This document shows positions 1 to 7,742 of a stretch of 64,000 bases of DNA, one piece after another. The notes below the pieces were generated by a model. The model made no database searches. It saw only the letters and a program-made list of their open reading frames with translations, and was not told the DNA's origin. Position 1 is the first letter of the stretch, and the number at the start of each line of letters is the position of its first letter. Source of the stretch: Sporolactobacillus spathodeae (GTDB lineage Bacteria > Bacillota > Bacilli > Bacillales > Sporolactobacillaceae); NCBI RefSeq assembly GCF_016908935.1, contig NZ_JAFBEV010000007.1:1-64000 (forward strand). The letters run 5' to 3'. A program made the position numbers and the translations under genes.

Positions 1-123
1 TGCCGCGGGCGCCGCGCGTCTCCTCAAACAAACTGGGATCTGCGGGGTCTCACTTGGCTCGCTGTTCCCGCAGGCGTCTCGCGCCTCCGCTCCATTTCTA
101 GTCAAAAACCGTATACTTTCTTA
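1..123 (+). repeat. Dispersed intergenic repeat, copy 1 (cut by window edge)
   Basis: This is the core of the dispersed element: CCGCGGGC, GGGGTCTCACTTGGCTCGC, TTCCCGCAGGCGTCTCGCGCC and a closing TATACTTTCTTA. The 5' hairpin lies outside the window. It sits downstream of the minus-strand kimA gene. Confidence 0.85.
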
Positions 124-138
124 TTTTTTCAACACAAA

Positions 139-178
139 TAAAGAGGGCATCTCAAATCAAATCGAGACGCCCTCTTTT
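139..178 (-). terminator. Rho-independent terminator of kimA
   Basis: AAGAGGGC and GCCCTCTT arms, extended by imperfect TCTC/GAGA pairing, lie just past the kimA stop codon and are followed by a T-rich stretch on the minus strand. Confidence 0.85.
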
Positions 179-181
179 GAA

Positions 182-2014
182 CTATTTTTTAAAATGGTAT
201 GGAACTGTTGCAATCACCACATCTGAATGGCGGGTCAGACTTGCTTTAATCAATACCCCCGACTGGTTATGCAACAGGCGCTGCCACCATTTCGCTGTAT
301 AAAATTGAGGAAAGACGACGGTAACGGTTGCTCCTCTTTGATCGGCTTTCCATTTTACGGTATCAATAAACCGATCAAGCGGACTAACAATACTGCGATA
401 AAGCGAATGGAGGGTGACAAGACGAATGCCGGAATTCCATTCGTTCCATTCCCGTTCCATTTTCTCAATAGCTTCTGGACTATCGCCAACATAGACGGCA
501 ACCACATTACCAGAAAGCGATTTGGCGTAAATTAGCGACTGCTCAACAACTTTGGTGATTCCGGCAATCGGAACAACGATGATATTATCGGTTGAGTGAA
601 TTGCCTTAATTGGTTTGTGCAGATCAAGACGCAGCTGTTCAGCAACCAGCAGATAATGTTCATGAATTTTATGAAAACCAAGAACAACTATCGGGATGAA
701 CACAAGGACGGGCCAAATCTGCGTAAACTTAGTGACAAAAAAGATGATCAAGATCAAGTAGCAGATCAACGCACCGATAAAGTTGGTGATCAACTTAGAA
801 ACCCAGCCTTTCGGGCGCTGCTTAATCCATCGAAAAATCATTCCTGTCTGCGAAAGTGAAAAAGGGATAAACACACCCACTGCGTAAAGCGGAATCAACA
901 GCTCGGTTTCCCCATGAAAAATAATAATCAGTACAATAGACAGGCTTCCTAAGGTAATAATTCCGTTTGAATAGCCAAGACGGTCGCCACGCACTTTAAA
1001 CGGTCGCGGCATATACTTATCTCTTGCCAAGTTGAATGCAAGTAGCGGAAAGGCAGAATAACCCGTGTTTGCCGCTAGCACCAAAATCAGGGCAGTCGAG
1101 ATCTGAATCAGATAATAGAGGATGGAACGTCCGAACAACGTGCCACCAAGCTGCGAGAGTATCGTCTGATCCGAGAGCGGACGCAGACCGAACCAATACG
1201 ACAAATACACAATGCCGGAGAACAGGATGGCAAGAATTGCCCCCATCATTAACAGCGTCTTCGCTGCATTTTTCGGTGCGGGATCTTTAAAACTTGGGAT
1301 TGCATTGGAAATCGCCTCAACACCAGTCAATGCGGAACATCCCGATGAAAACGCGCGTAGAAGCAAAAACAGACCGACACCCATAACCGGTGTACCGAGG
1401 CTAGCATGAGTATGAACCGGCGAGATTTGGCCGGTAACTGATTCAAAAATGCCTACGCCAATAACAATCACAATCATCAAGACGAAGAAATAGACCGGAT
1501 AGGCCAGCAAAGTTGCCGAATCCGTCAGTCCACGCAAATTCAAGACTGTTATCACAATAACAATCGCTACTGCCACAAGCACACCGTGCTGATGAAGCGC
1601 TGGAAACGCTGATGTTATCGCGTCAGTCCCAGCTGAGACACTAACGGCCACGGTCAATATATAATCGACCAGGAGCGAACCGCCAGCGACCAACCCGAAA
1701 TTGACACCGAGATTTTCCTTGGCGACCATATAGGCGCCGCCGCCTTGCGGATAAGCAAAGATAATCTGCCGATAGGAAAGTACCAACGCCACCAGAAGAA
1801 CAAGTACAAAAAAGGCGATCGGCAAGCTGTACCAAAGTGCTAAACTGCCCGCTGTGATCAGCACAATTAATATCTGTTCTGGTCCGTATGCCACCGAAGA
1901 TAATGCATCGGAAGATAAAACAGCCAGTGCTTTTAATTTATTTAATTTCTGACTATGCGCCTCATTGGACTTCAGCGGTCGCCCGATTAGGAGTCTTTTT
2001 ATCGTACGCCACAT
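182..2014 (-). CDS. kimA: KimA/YdaO-type potassium importer (APC superfamily)
   Basis: This 610-residue APC-type permease closely resembles B. subtilis KimA (YdaO), a high-affinity proton-coupled potassium importer, over its whole length. It has an N-terminal basic segment, about twelve hydrophobic segments to residue ~450 (with the family signature LSSDALSSVAYG near residue 33), and a soluble C-terminal domain ending in a PYHFKK tail as in B. subtilis. The start ATG is preceded by GAAGGTGA. The gene is monocistronic with its own terminator. In B. subtilis this gene is controlled by a c-di-AMP riboswitch; the leader here is structured but I could not match it to that class. Function is inferred from similarity; other APC substrates are less likely. 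Confidence 0.85.
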   Translation of the reverse strand: MWRTIKRLLIGRPLKSNEAHSQKLNKLKALAVLSSDALSSVAYGPEQILIVLITAGSLALWYSLPIAFFVLVLLVALVLSYRQIIFAYPQGGGAYMVAKENLGVNFGLVAGGSLLVDYILTVAVSVSAGTDAITSAFPALHQHGVLVAVAIVIVITVLNLRGLTDSATLLAYPVYFFVLMIVIVIGVGIFESVTGQISPVHTHASLGTPVMGVGLFLLLRAFSSGCSALTGVEAISNAIPSFKDPAPKNAAKTLLMMGAILAILFSGIVYLSYWFGLRPLSDQTILSQLGGTLFGRSILYYLIQISTALILVLAANTGYSAFPLLAFNLARDKYMPRPFKVRGDRLGYSNGIITLGSLSIVLIIIFHGETELLIPLYAVGVFIPFSLSQTGMIFRWIKQRPKGWVSKLITNFIGALICYLILIIFFVTKFTQIWPVLVFIPIVVLGFHKIHEHYLLVAEQLRLDLHKPIKAIHSTDNIIVVPIAGITKVVEQSLIYAKSLSGNVVAVYVGDSPEAIEKMEREWNEWNSGIRLVTLHSLYRSIVSPLDRFIDTVKWKADQRGATVTVVFPQFYTAKWWQRLLHNQSGVLIKASLTRHSDVVIATVPYHFKK

Positions 2015-2084
2015 AGACCGTTCACCTTCAATTTATTTAACCGTTTTAAATTATCCATTAGAAAACCCCTCTTTATCAAAATAA

Positions 2085-2235
2085 AAGGACGCAAGCAAAA
2101 GTCTTAGACCTCTACCTAAACGTCGTCCTTCTGTCTGCCCGCTACGGGCCCTTTGATTTCCACCTATTGCATAATGATTTTATGCTAAGTTTTTTACCGA
2201 TGCAAGAACATTTTCACTACCTATGCGGCGAAATA
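2085..2235 (-). promoter_or_regulatory. Structured leader and possible attenuator upstream of kimA
   Basis: On the minus strand the ~300-nt leader contains a GCATAA/TTATGC hairpin, a GCCCG/CGGGC hairpin, and a longer stem GGACG...CGTCC (about 2088-2130) followed by TTTTATTTTG, which looks like an intrinsic terminator ahead of kimA. The conserved blocks of the c-di-AMP (ydaO) riboswitch were not found. The class is unknown, and a role in attenuation is inference. Confidence 0.45.
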
Positions 2236-2327
2236 TCGAAGAATTTCCCAGGAAATTTGCAGTAAACGACAACATCTTTCTTCTATTATTCCACAAATAG
2301 TTAAAAATCAATAAAGTTTTTGTCAGT

Positions 2328-3281
2328 TTATCTTGTAATCGCGTGATTCGATTGATTCTCTTTTCGAGCTAGCGACAAAATAAAGACCGTGCCGATAATC
2401 AAAGCTGATCCAACCCAGTCAAAAAAAGTGAATGCGACATGCATCCAAATCACATTTACAGCAGCAGCTGACAGCGGTTCCGCACAGCCAAGCAGACTAG
2501 TCTCCATCGGCTTCAGGTACTTCAGGCTGGCGACATAGAGATAAAAAGCGACGAGTGTTCCGATTATGATGACAAACAGGATGGCCGCAAATGTGTTTAA
2601 GGAAATATGACCTGTATAAATCCAAGGTGGATAGAAAAAGCACATCACTGTGCCGCCAATCAACATGCCCCATCCAACCACCGGCGCTGCACCCCAGCGC
2701 TGAAGAAGACGGCTCGGCTGCGTCGAATAAACTGCGCCGCCAATTGCCGATAATAGCCCCCAGAATATAGCTGCTGGTGCAATCGATAATTGAGAGGGAC
2801 GCCCTTGGGTCGCAATAAAGAAGACACCAACCAATGCCAGAACGATGCCAATCTGCTCAGTGCCCGCTGGCCATCGCCGTTTTTTAGCCGAAAAATAGAT
2901 TAATATTAATACAGGATTTAAGTACTGCAGCAGTGTTGCAGTCGCCGCATTTCCTGCTGCTACTGCCTCAAAATATGTATACTGCGCACCAATCATACCT
3001 ATCAATCCGAACACAAGCAATGAACGACGCGACGAACGAGACATCCATATTTTCCAAACAGATCCTGAGTCCCGCAATGACGTCAGAAGCAACAGCAGGA
3101 CACCGGAGACAAGCATCCGAACAGAGGTTATCCAACCCGGATCAACGGATTGCGTGTTAAAAAGATGTTGTGCGACATTGCCTGAAATTCCCCAAAGGCA
3201 TGCGCCGCTGAGCACCAATGCAACACCTGTTTCACGCGTGTGTGTTTTCTTCAGTGTCACTGTTTCTGTGTCATTCACCAT
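2328..3281 (-). CDS. DMT-family (EamA) permease
   Basis: The 317-residue integral membrane protein has the two-fold EamA layout: ten hydrophobic segments in two homologous halves (roughly residues 15-150 and 165-305), with the first-half signature GACLWGISGNVAQ near residue 26. The family exports amino acids or small metabolites, or moves sugars and drugs; the substrate cannot be read from the sequence. The ATG start is preceded by AAAGGCG. It is transcribed alone, upstream of kimA on the same strand but 313 nt away. The C-terminal tail is short and basic. Confidence 0.8.
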   Translation of the reverse strand: MVNDTETVTLKKTHTRETGVALVLSGACLWGISGNVAQHLFNTQSVDPGWITSVRMLVSGVLLLLLTSLRDSGSVWKIWMSRSSRRSLLVFGLIGMIGAQYTYFEAVAAGNAATATLLQYLNPVLILIYFSAKKRRWPAGTEQIGIVLALVGVFFIATQGRPSQLSIAPAAIFWGLLSAIGGAVYSTQPSRLLQRWGAAPVVGWGMLIGGTVMCFFYPPWIYTGHISLNTFAAILFVIIIGTLVAFYLYVASLKYLKPMETSLLGCAEPLSAAAVNVIWMHVAFTFFDWVGSALIIGTVFILSLARKENQSNHAITR

Positions 3282-3605
3282 GGCAATCGCCTTTCTTCAT
3301 AATTAATTCAATCGTAAATGAGCATTTATCCGCCGTCAACACACATTCTATAAGATTTTCTTAAGTCTGATGCCCCTTCGTCCACCATCTTTTTATCCAA
3401 GTGAAAAATGTGATGTTTTCATTTAAAATATGTAGTTTCTAACGAATTGTTGGTTTTCTCCATTCAACGTGGTAAGTTTATGAGGAACCTGACATGAAGG
3501 ACTCGTCCTTTGCCGTCACTATAGTCCTCTAATTTTATAAACTATAGTGTTTAAGAAATTTGTTCTGTTCATCCCTTACTTTTTCCGCTGGAAGGAGGAT
3601 AACTA
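3282..3605. other. Divergent intergenic region without a gene
   Basis: The stretch separates the minus-strand EamA permease and the plus-strand glycerophosphodiesterase. It is AT-rich and must hold both promoters, but no box pair is convincing. A self-complementary ACTATAGT occurs twice (near 3518 and 3540). No ORF with a ribosome binding site was seen. Confidence 0.5.
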
Positions 3606-4361
3606 TTGAAAACAGAAATTATCGCCCATCGCGGCAGTAAATCGAATCGTCCCGAAAATACGCTTGCTGCTTTCGAAGAAGCCAAACGCGTCGGAAGCGA
3701 CGGCATTGAACTTGATGTGCATCTGTCAAAAGATCAGAAAGTTGTCGTTATTCATGACGATAAATTGAATCGGACAACAAACGGAAAAGGGCAGATTAAG
3801 AATTTTACATTGGAAGAATTGAAACAGCTCGATGCTGGTTCTTGGTTTTCTCCTAAGTATAAAGGAGAAGAAATTCCAACGCTTATTGAAGTTCTTCAAC
3901 TACTTGCTGATTACAAGGGAATCCTTAATATTGAATTTAAGACGGATCGTAATATTTATCCAGGAATTGAAGCACGCGTCTTCCAACTCGTCCAAAATTA
4001 CCGGCGTGATCTCCCGGTTGTCTATTCTTCCTTTAACCATGAATCACTGATCCGATTGAAAAAAATCAATCCAGAGGCGGATACAGCGTTGCTATTATGG
4101 GAACGTCTGGCTGATCCTTGGCGCTATACCGAACAAGTCGGTGCAACAGCGCAGCATCTTTGGGAAGCTTCCGCTTTTTCGGAAACCACCGAACAATTAC
4201 ACGCCCACAATATTAAAGTGCGTGCTTGGACAGTAAATAAGCCGAAAAATATGCACCTGGCATTTAATATGGGAATCGATGCATTGATTACCGATTATCC
4301 AGAAGTCGCCCTCGATCTTCGGCGCAGTTTTGAAAATCAACAGCAAACAAATCTTACTTAA
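3606..4361 (+). CDS. Glycerophosphodiester phosphodiesterase
   Basis: The 251-residue protein is a cytoplasmic GDPD-fold enzyme that would hydrolyse glycerophosphodiesters to glycerol-3-phosphate and an alcohol. Visible family motifs are HRG at residues 8-10 with the following PENT, the metal-binding ELDVH near residue 35, and IHDD near residue 49; a late AWTVNK block and the ITDYP motif close the barrel. There is no signal peptide, so it resembles the UgpQ-type cytosolic enzymes rather than secreted GlpQ. The start is TTG, chosen because GGAGGAT lies seven bases upstream. It is monocistronic with a strong terminator. Confidence 0.9.
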   Translation: MKTEIIAHRGSKSNRPENTLAAFEEAKRVGSDGIELDVHLSKDQKVVVIHDDKLNRTTNGKGQIKNFTLEELKQLDAGSWFSPKYKGEEIPTLIEVLQLLADYKGILNIEFKTDRNIYPGIEARVFQLVQNYRRDLPVVYSSFNHESLIRLKKINPEADTALLLWERLADPWRYTEQVGATAQHLWEASAFSETTEQLHAHNIKVRAWTVNKPKNMHLAFNMGIDALITDYPEVALDLRRSFENQQQTNLT

Positions 4362-4379
4362 ACGATACCGAAGTTAAAA

Positions 4380-4408
4380 CCATCCGCCCGTCAGCGGATG
4401 GTTTTTTT
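4380..4408 (+). terminator. Rho-independent terminator of the glycerophosphodiesterase gene
   Basis: A perfect 8-bp stem CCATCCGC/GCGGATGG is followed by seven T residues. Confidence 0.95.
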
Positions 4409-4668
4409 ACTGTTGTTATCAGACGCTTCTCTAACCATAGGCAAACCCTGTCAACTGCGCTATATTATTAAGGAAACACTGCGGCCAGACGACAAAGAAT
4501 AAATATGGGGTTTAGACAGCGTCCTGTAGGAAAAAATGAAAAGAGCAATTGTTTTACGGAACCTGAACCGCTTACGGATACGACTCGAGACCCTTCATTC
4601 TTAAGATAACTTGTCCGCCTGCAGAATAAACTTCTACATTAAAATAATTTGATTTGAGGGATTGATTC
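4409..4668. other. Gap upstream of rpiA
   Basis: No clear gene or structured RNA was seen. A 34-codon ORF at 4505-4609 has no ribosome binding site and was not accepted. The rpiA promoter must lie here, but no good box pair was identified. Confidence 0.4.
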
Positions 4669-5343
4669 ATGAACGGAAAACAAGCTGCCGGGATTCAGGC
4701 TGTCCAAGAAATTTCAGATGGTATGGTTGTTGGCCTCGGCACAGGCACCACCGTCTATTACTTTCTCGAAGCACTTGCTGAAAAAGTTAAACTGGGTTTG
4801 AAGCTGACTGGTGTGGCAACTTCGCAGCAAACTGTTGAATTGGCGCGAAAATGGGGAATTCCAATGAAACCATTGAATAGCGTCCAATCGATCGATCTGA
4901 CCATTGACGGCGCCGACGAGGTGTCCCCCGATCTCGATGGGATTAAAGGCGGCGGTGGGGCCCTACTCTATGAAAAACTCGTTGCAGTTGCCTCAAAAAA
5001 AAGAATTTGGATTGTCGATGCGCGCAAGACGGTGAAACAACTTGGCGCCTTTCCCTTACCCGTTGAAGTGATTCCGTTTAGTTGGAAACAGATCAATCGA
5101 AAGCTGGAAAATAGAGGTCTGCATCCTGTTCTGCGCACACAAAAAGACGGATCGCCATTTCTGACGGACGCACGCCATTATATATTGGATCTTCATCTCA
5201 ACACGATAGAAAATCCCTCGGCGCTTGCTAATGAACTGGATCATCTGCCTGGCCTAGTTGAGCATGGACTCTTTCTCGGAATGACCGATTCCGTCATCAT
5301 TGGTTATCCAGACGGGCATATTGAGCGTCTCGAAAGACACTAA
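4669..5343 (+). CDS. rpiA: Ribose-5-phosphate isomerase A
   Basis: This 224-residue enzyme interconverts ribose-5-phosphate and ribulose-5-phosphate in the pentose phosphate pathway. The RpiA fold is marked by GLGTGTT near residue 23 (phosphate loop), the TIDGADE block near residue 80, and KGGGGALLYEK near residue 95, whose Glu is the expected catalytic base. Length matches the family. The ATG is preceded by TTGAGGGATTG. Many Bacillales use RpiB instead, so an RpiA gene here is a minor point of interest. It is followed by a nested inverted repeat rather than a standard T-tailed terminator. Confidence 0.92.
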   Translation: MNGKQAAGIQAVQEISDGMVVGLGTGTTVYYFLEALAEKVKLGLKLTGVATSQQTVELARKWGIPMKPLNSVQSIDLTIDGADEVSPDLDGIKGGGGALLYEKLVAVASKKRIWIVDARKTVKQLGAFPLPVEVIPFSWKQINRKLENRGLHPVLRTQKDGSPFLTDARHYILDLHLNTIENPSALANELDHLPGLVEHGLFLGMTDSVIIGYPDGHIERLERH

Positions 5344-5365
5344 AGCCTAAATTTATTTATCTTTT

Positions 5366-5467
5366 GCTCTGTTAAATTTAAATATTACTTTTAATGACAA
5401 AAAGCAATGTGTGAGACGCCCGCAGCAAATGAACACATTGCATAGCAACAAAAAACTTTAACAGAGC
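5366..5467. repeat. Nested inverted repeat (two concentric palindromes)
   Basis: Outer arms GCTCTGTTAAA (5366-5376) and TTTAACAGAGC (5457-5467) match over 11 of 11 bases. Inner arms GCAATGTGT (5404-5412) and ACACATTGC (5433-5441) match over 9 of 9. The whole could fold as one cruciform-like RNA or be a small MITE. It lies between rpiA and the ywnA promoter. Confidence 0.8.
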
Positions 5468-5496
5468 CTATCTTTTAAATTTATTGTGGCAAATTA

Positions 5497-5525
5497 TTGA
5501 CAGTACATTACGTTGTAATTATAAT
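5497..5525 (+). promoter_or_regulatory. Sigma-A promoter of ywnA with an internal palindrome
   Basis: A perfect -35 TTGACA (5497-5502) and -10 TATAAT (5520-5525) are separated by 17 bp. The spacer contains ATTAC-GTT-GTAAT, a palindrome well placed to be an autoregulatory operator for the Rrf2-type regulator encoded just downstream. Confidence 0.85.
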
Positions 5526-5545
5526 GGTTACAGGAGATGAGGTTA

Positions 5546-5962
5546 GTGATAAATTCTCGGGTTGCTGTTGCCGTTCATATCCTGGTTCTTATCGCTTCAA
5601 AACCGCACGATGATCTTGCCTCCGAGTATATTGCGAGCAGTGTCAATACGAATCCTGTCGTGATTCGCCGCATTTTGGGCATGATGCGAAAAGCCGGGCT
5701 GATTCGCACGGTTGCTGGAAAAGCTGGCGCTGCATTGACTCGACCTGCTTCAGCAATAACTTTTCTCGACGTTTTTCAGGCGGTCGAGCCAGATAACTCG
5801 CTGTTTGCTGTCCATGAGAATCCTAATCCGCAATGCCCAGTTGGCAAAGGGATACTTGCCGTTTTGGAAGAAGCGTTCAGCAGTGCTCAGGCCGCCTTGG
5901 AGGCGAAGCTTTCGGCGCAAACAATTCAGGATACATTAGATCGTCTCTTTCCAGAGAGATGA
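5546..5962 (+). CDS. ywnA: Rrf2-family transcriptional regulator (YwnA-like)
   Basis: The 138-residue protein is a winged-helix Rrf2 regulator closely resembling B. subtilis YwnA: it shares the INSRVAVAVHIL start, the SVNTNPVVIRR recognition-helix block, and the FAVHENPNPQCPVGK segment. It lacks the three-cysteine iron-sulfur cluster motif of IscR/NsrR; a single Cys in NPQCPVGK remains. I chose the GTG at 5546 because AGGAGATGAGG precedes it at good spacing and the homologue starts there; an upstream ATG at 5537 abuts the ribosome binding site. It probably represses itself and the following NAD(P)-binding gene. Confidence 0.85.
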   Translation: MINSRVAVAVHILVLIASKPHDDLASEYIASSVNTNPVVIRRILGMMRKAGLIRTVAGKAGAALTRPASAITFLDVFQAVEPDNSLFAVHENPNPQCPVGKGILAVLEEAFSSAQAALEAKLSAQTIQDTLDRLFPER

Positions 5963-6022
5963 TTAATTATCCGCAACCATCCTGTAACAATTTTAGTTAC
6001 ATTAGCGAATGGAGGCCATTTA

Positions 6023-6658
6023 ATGAACATCGTAGTAATCGGTGGCGCCGGCAAAGCTGGAACATCCATCTTGACTGAAGCTTCGACGCGTGGCCATCAG
6101 GTCACGGCTGTCATTCGACATCCCGAAAAGCTTCAGAAGGAAATACCCTTCATCCAGAAAGATCTCTTTGATCTACAAAAAGAAGATATCACAGGATTTG
6201 ATGTGGTTGTGAATGCGATTTCCGCTCCGCGCGGAAACGAACAACTGCATGTGGAAGCCGGCCGCTTTCTGATTGATCTCTTATCAGGGATGCCTGAGAA
6301 ACGTTTGCTTGTTGTCGGCGGTGCCGGCAGCTTGTATACCGATGAGACAAAAAAGCAGCAAGTGATGGATTCCAAGGGGTTTCCTGACTTTATCTATCCA
6401 ACCGCATTGAATCAAGCAAAAAATCTGGCGGATTTGGAACAAACACGCGAGTTAAACTGGACGTTTGTCAGTCCTTCCGCTAACTTCGCAGTTGGCAGGC
6501 GCACGGGACATTATCATACCGGCAGCGACATTTTACTTGTCAATTCGCAGGGGCAGAGTTACGTTAGTTATGAAGATTACGCTGCAGCATTGCTCGATGA
6601 AATCGAGCAGCCAAAACACATTAATCAGCGCTTTACCGTTGTCTCCGAACTCGATTAA
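6023..6658 (+). CDS. ywnB: NAD(P)-binding Rossmann protein (YwnB-like)
   Basis: The 211-residue protein is an atypical short-chain dehydrogenase or NmrA-like flavin-reductase-type protein. The N-terminal dinucleotide loop is GGAGKAG (residues 7-13), followed by a beta strand and RHPEKL, typical of NADP-preferring members. ywnA-ywnB adjacency is conserved with B. subtilis, which suggests co-regulation by YwnA. A GGAGG lies nine bases before the ATG. Substrate is unknown; proteins of this group often respond to redox or electrophile stress. Confidence 0.8.
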   Translation: MNIVVIGGAGKAGTSILTEASTRGHQVTAVIRHPEKLQKEIPFIQKDLFDLQKEDITGFDVVVNAISAPRGNEQLHVEAGRFLIDLLSGMPEKRLLVVGGAGSLYTDETKKQQVMDSKGFPDFIYPTALNQAKNLADLEQTRELNWTFVSPSANFAVGRRTGHYHTGSDILLVNSQGQSYVSYEDYAAALLDEIEQPKHINQRFTVVSELD

Positions 6659-6713
6659 GAGCTCGAAGATAGCGATTAAATAAAAAAATAAGAATTAAGG
6701 GAGAGATTGAATC

Positions 6714-7238
6714 ATGACAAATTGGACAATTGATACGGCACACTCAGAAACTTCTTTTTCGGTAAAACACATGGGACTTTCCAACGTACGGGGAAACTTT
6801 GAAACAACAACTGGCACCGCAGTTACCGATGCTGAAGGCAAGCTGACTGAAGTTACAGCAGTGATTGAAGTTGCAAGCATTGATACACGAAACGGCGACC
6901 GTGACGCCCATCTGAAAAGCGCTGATTTCTTCGACGCTGAAAAATTCCCGACAATCACCTTCAAATCAACTTCAGTAACGCCGAAAGACGATGAAGAATA
7001 CAGCATCAAAGGCGATCTGACGATTAAAGGGACGACACGTCCAGTTGCTTTCGATGCAGAAGTCGCTGCACCGATCGACGATCCATACGGCCTGAAAAGA
7101 AGCGGTGCTTCCCTTTCACTGTCAATTGACCGCCGTGATTTCGGCTTAGCTTGGAGCCAGGCACTCGCAAACGGCAGCCTTGTTGTCGGCAATAAAATTA
7201 AAATCAACGTTGACGCTGAAATTACTGCTACTAAATAA
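6714..7238 (+). CDS. YceI-family lipocalin-like protein
   Basis: The 174-residue protein belongs to the YceI family, beta-barrels that bind isoprenoids or other amphiphiles. Family markers are WTIDTAHSE at the N-terminus, FSVKHMGLSNVRGNF, and the late DRRDFGL block. No signal peptide is present, so it is cytoplasmic, unlike the periplasmic E. coli protein. A GGGAGAG ribosome binding site precedes the ATG. It lies 55 bp after ywnB on the same strand with no terminator between, so it may belong to the YwnA-controlled unit. Its exact role is unknown. Confidence 0.85.
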   Translation: MTNWTIDTAHSETSFSVKHMGLSNVRGNFETTTGTAVTDAEGKLTEVTAVIEVASIDTRNGDRDAHLKSADFFDAEKFPTITFKSTSVTPKDDEEYSIKGDLTIKGTTRPVAFDAEVAAPIDDPYGLKRSGASLSLSIDRRDFGLAWSQALANGSLVVGNKIKINVDAEITATK

Positions 7239-7249
7239 TCCTGATACGA

Positions 7250-7292
7250 AAAGAGCAAGACCCATGAATGCGATGGGTCTTGCTCTTTTTGT
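7250..7292 (+). terminator. Strong rho-independent terminator after the yceI-like gene
   Basis: A perfect 15-bp stem (AAGAGCAAGACCCAT and its complement) encloses a 7-nt loop and is followed by T residues; with A residues on the left it could work in both directions. Confidence 0.95.
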
Positions 7293-7409
7293 ATTCAAAC
7301 ATTGAAAGTTCAGGAATCGTTTTGAACCGCTTCACTGCTGCTGCTTTTTTTACTGCTTATTCAATCGCTCTTCTTCCGCAAAACAACGTTTCAGCCACAA
7401 TTCCTCAAA

Positions 7410-7742
7410 TTATTGATGCGACACAATTCGTTCCGCGAGATCATTAATGAAAATAACCTGCTCCTTGCGGCACCAATTCAGATAGCTGTCATAGAGTGCT
7501 TCATCAACCGAATCGTCATCCCAGTACACGGGAATCAGTGAAATGCCCGCTTGATCATAGAGATAGGCTCGTGTATGCCCATCCGTGAAATAGACTTCAC
7601 CACCTGATTTTTTAACAGGAAGCGGTGGATTATTGCGCACATTGAGCGGATTGAATGAAGCTTTCACTCGCTCAATTTTTGATGCGTCCAAATAAAGTTG
7701 ACTCGGCCTGATTTGGTAGAGATCAAGAAAAAATTTAACCAC
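7410..7742 (-). CDS. Small ParB/sulfiredoxin-like domain protein
   Basis: The ORF gives a 110-residue protein from a GTG at 7742, preceded by AGAGGGA. The GTG overlaps the stop codon of the upstream exporter gene, so translation is probably coupled. The central segment FTDGHTRAYL resembles the ParB/sulfiredoxin-like nucleotide-binding signature (DGHTR), and the preceding block resembles the lead-in of such domains. No DNA-binding helix is visible, so a partition role is unlikely. Function is unknown; coupling suggests it acts with the MFS exporter. Confidence 0.6.
   Translation of the reverse strand: MVKFFLDLYQIRPSQLYLDASKIERVKASFNPLNVRNNPPLPVKKSGGEVYFTDGHTRAYLYDQAGISLIPVYWDDDSVDEALYDSYLNWCRKEQVIFINDLAERIVSHQ

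Noticed and set aside
2085-2235. c-di-AMP (ydaO) riboswitch before kimA
   Set aside because: Expected from the gene, but the conserved blocks were not found on reading the leader; kept only as a structured leader of unknown class.
4505-4609. 34-codon ORF upstream of rpiA, polar and Pro/Thr-rich
   Set aside because: No ribosome binding site and no terminator of its own; too short to support without conservation data.
6695-7258. Long minus-strand ORF opposite the YceI gene
   Set aside because: It is a shadow of the well-supported plus-strand yceI-like gene, which has a ribosome binding site and clear homology.
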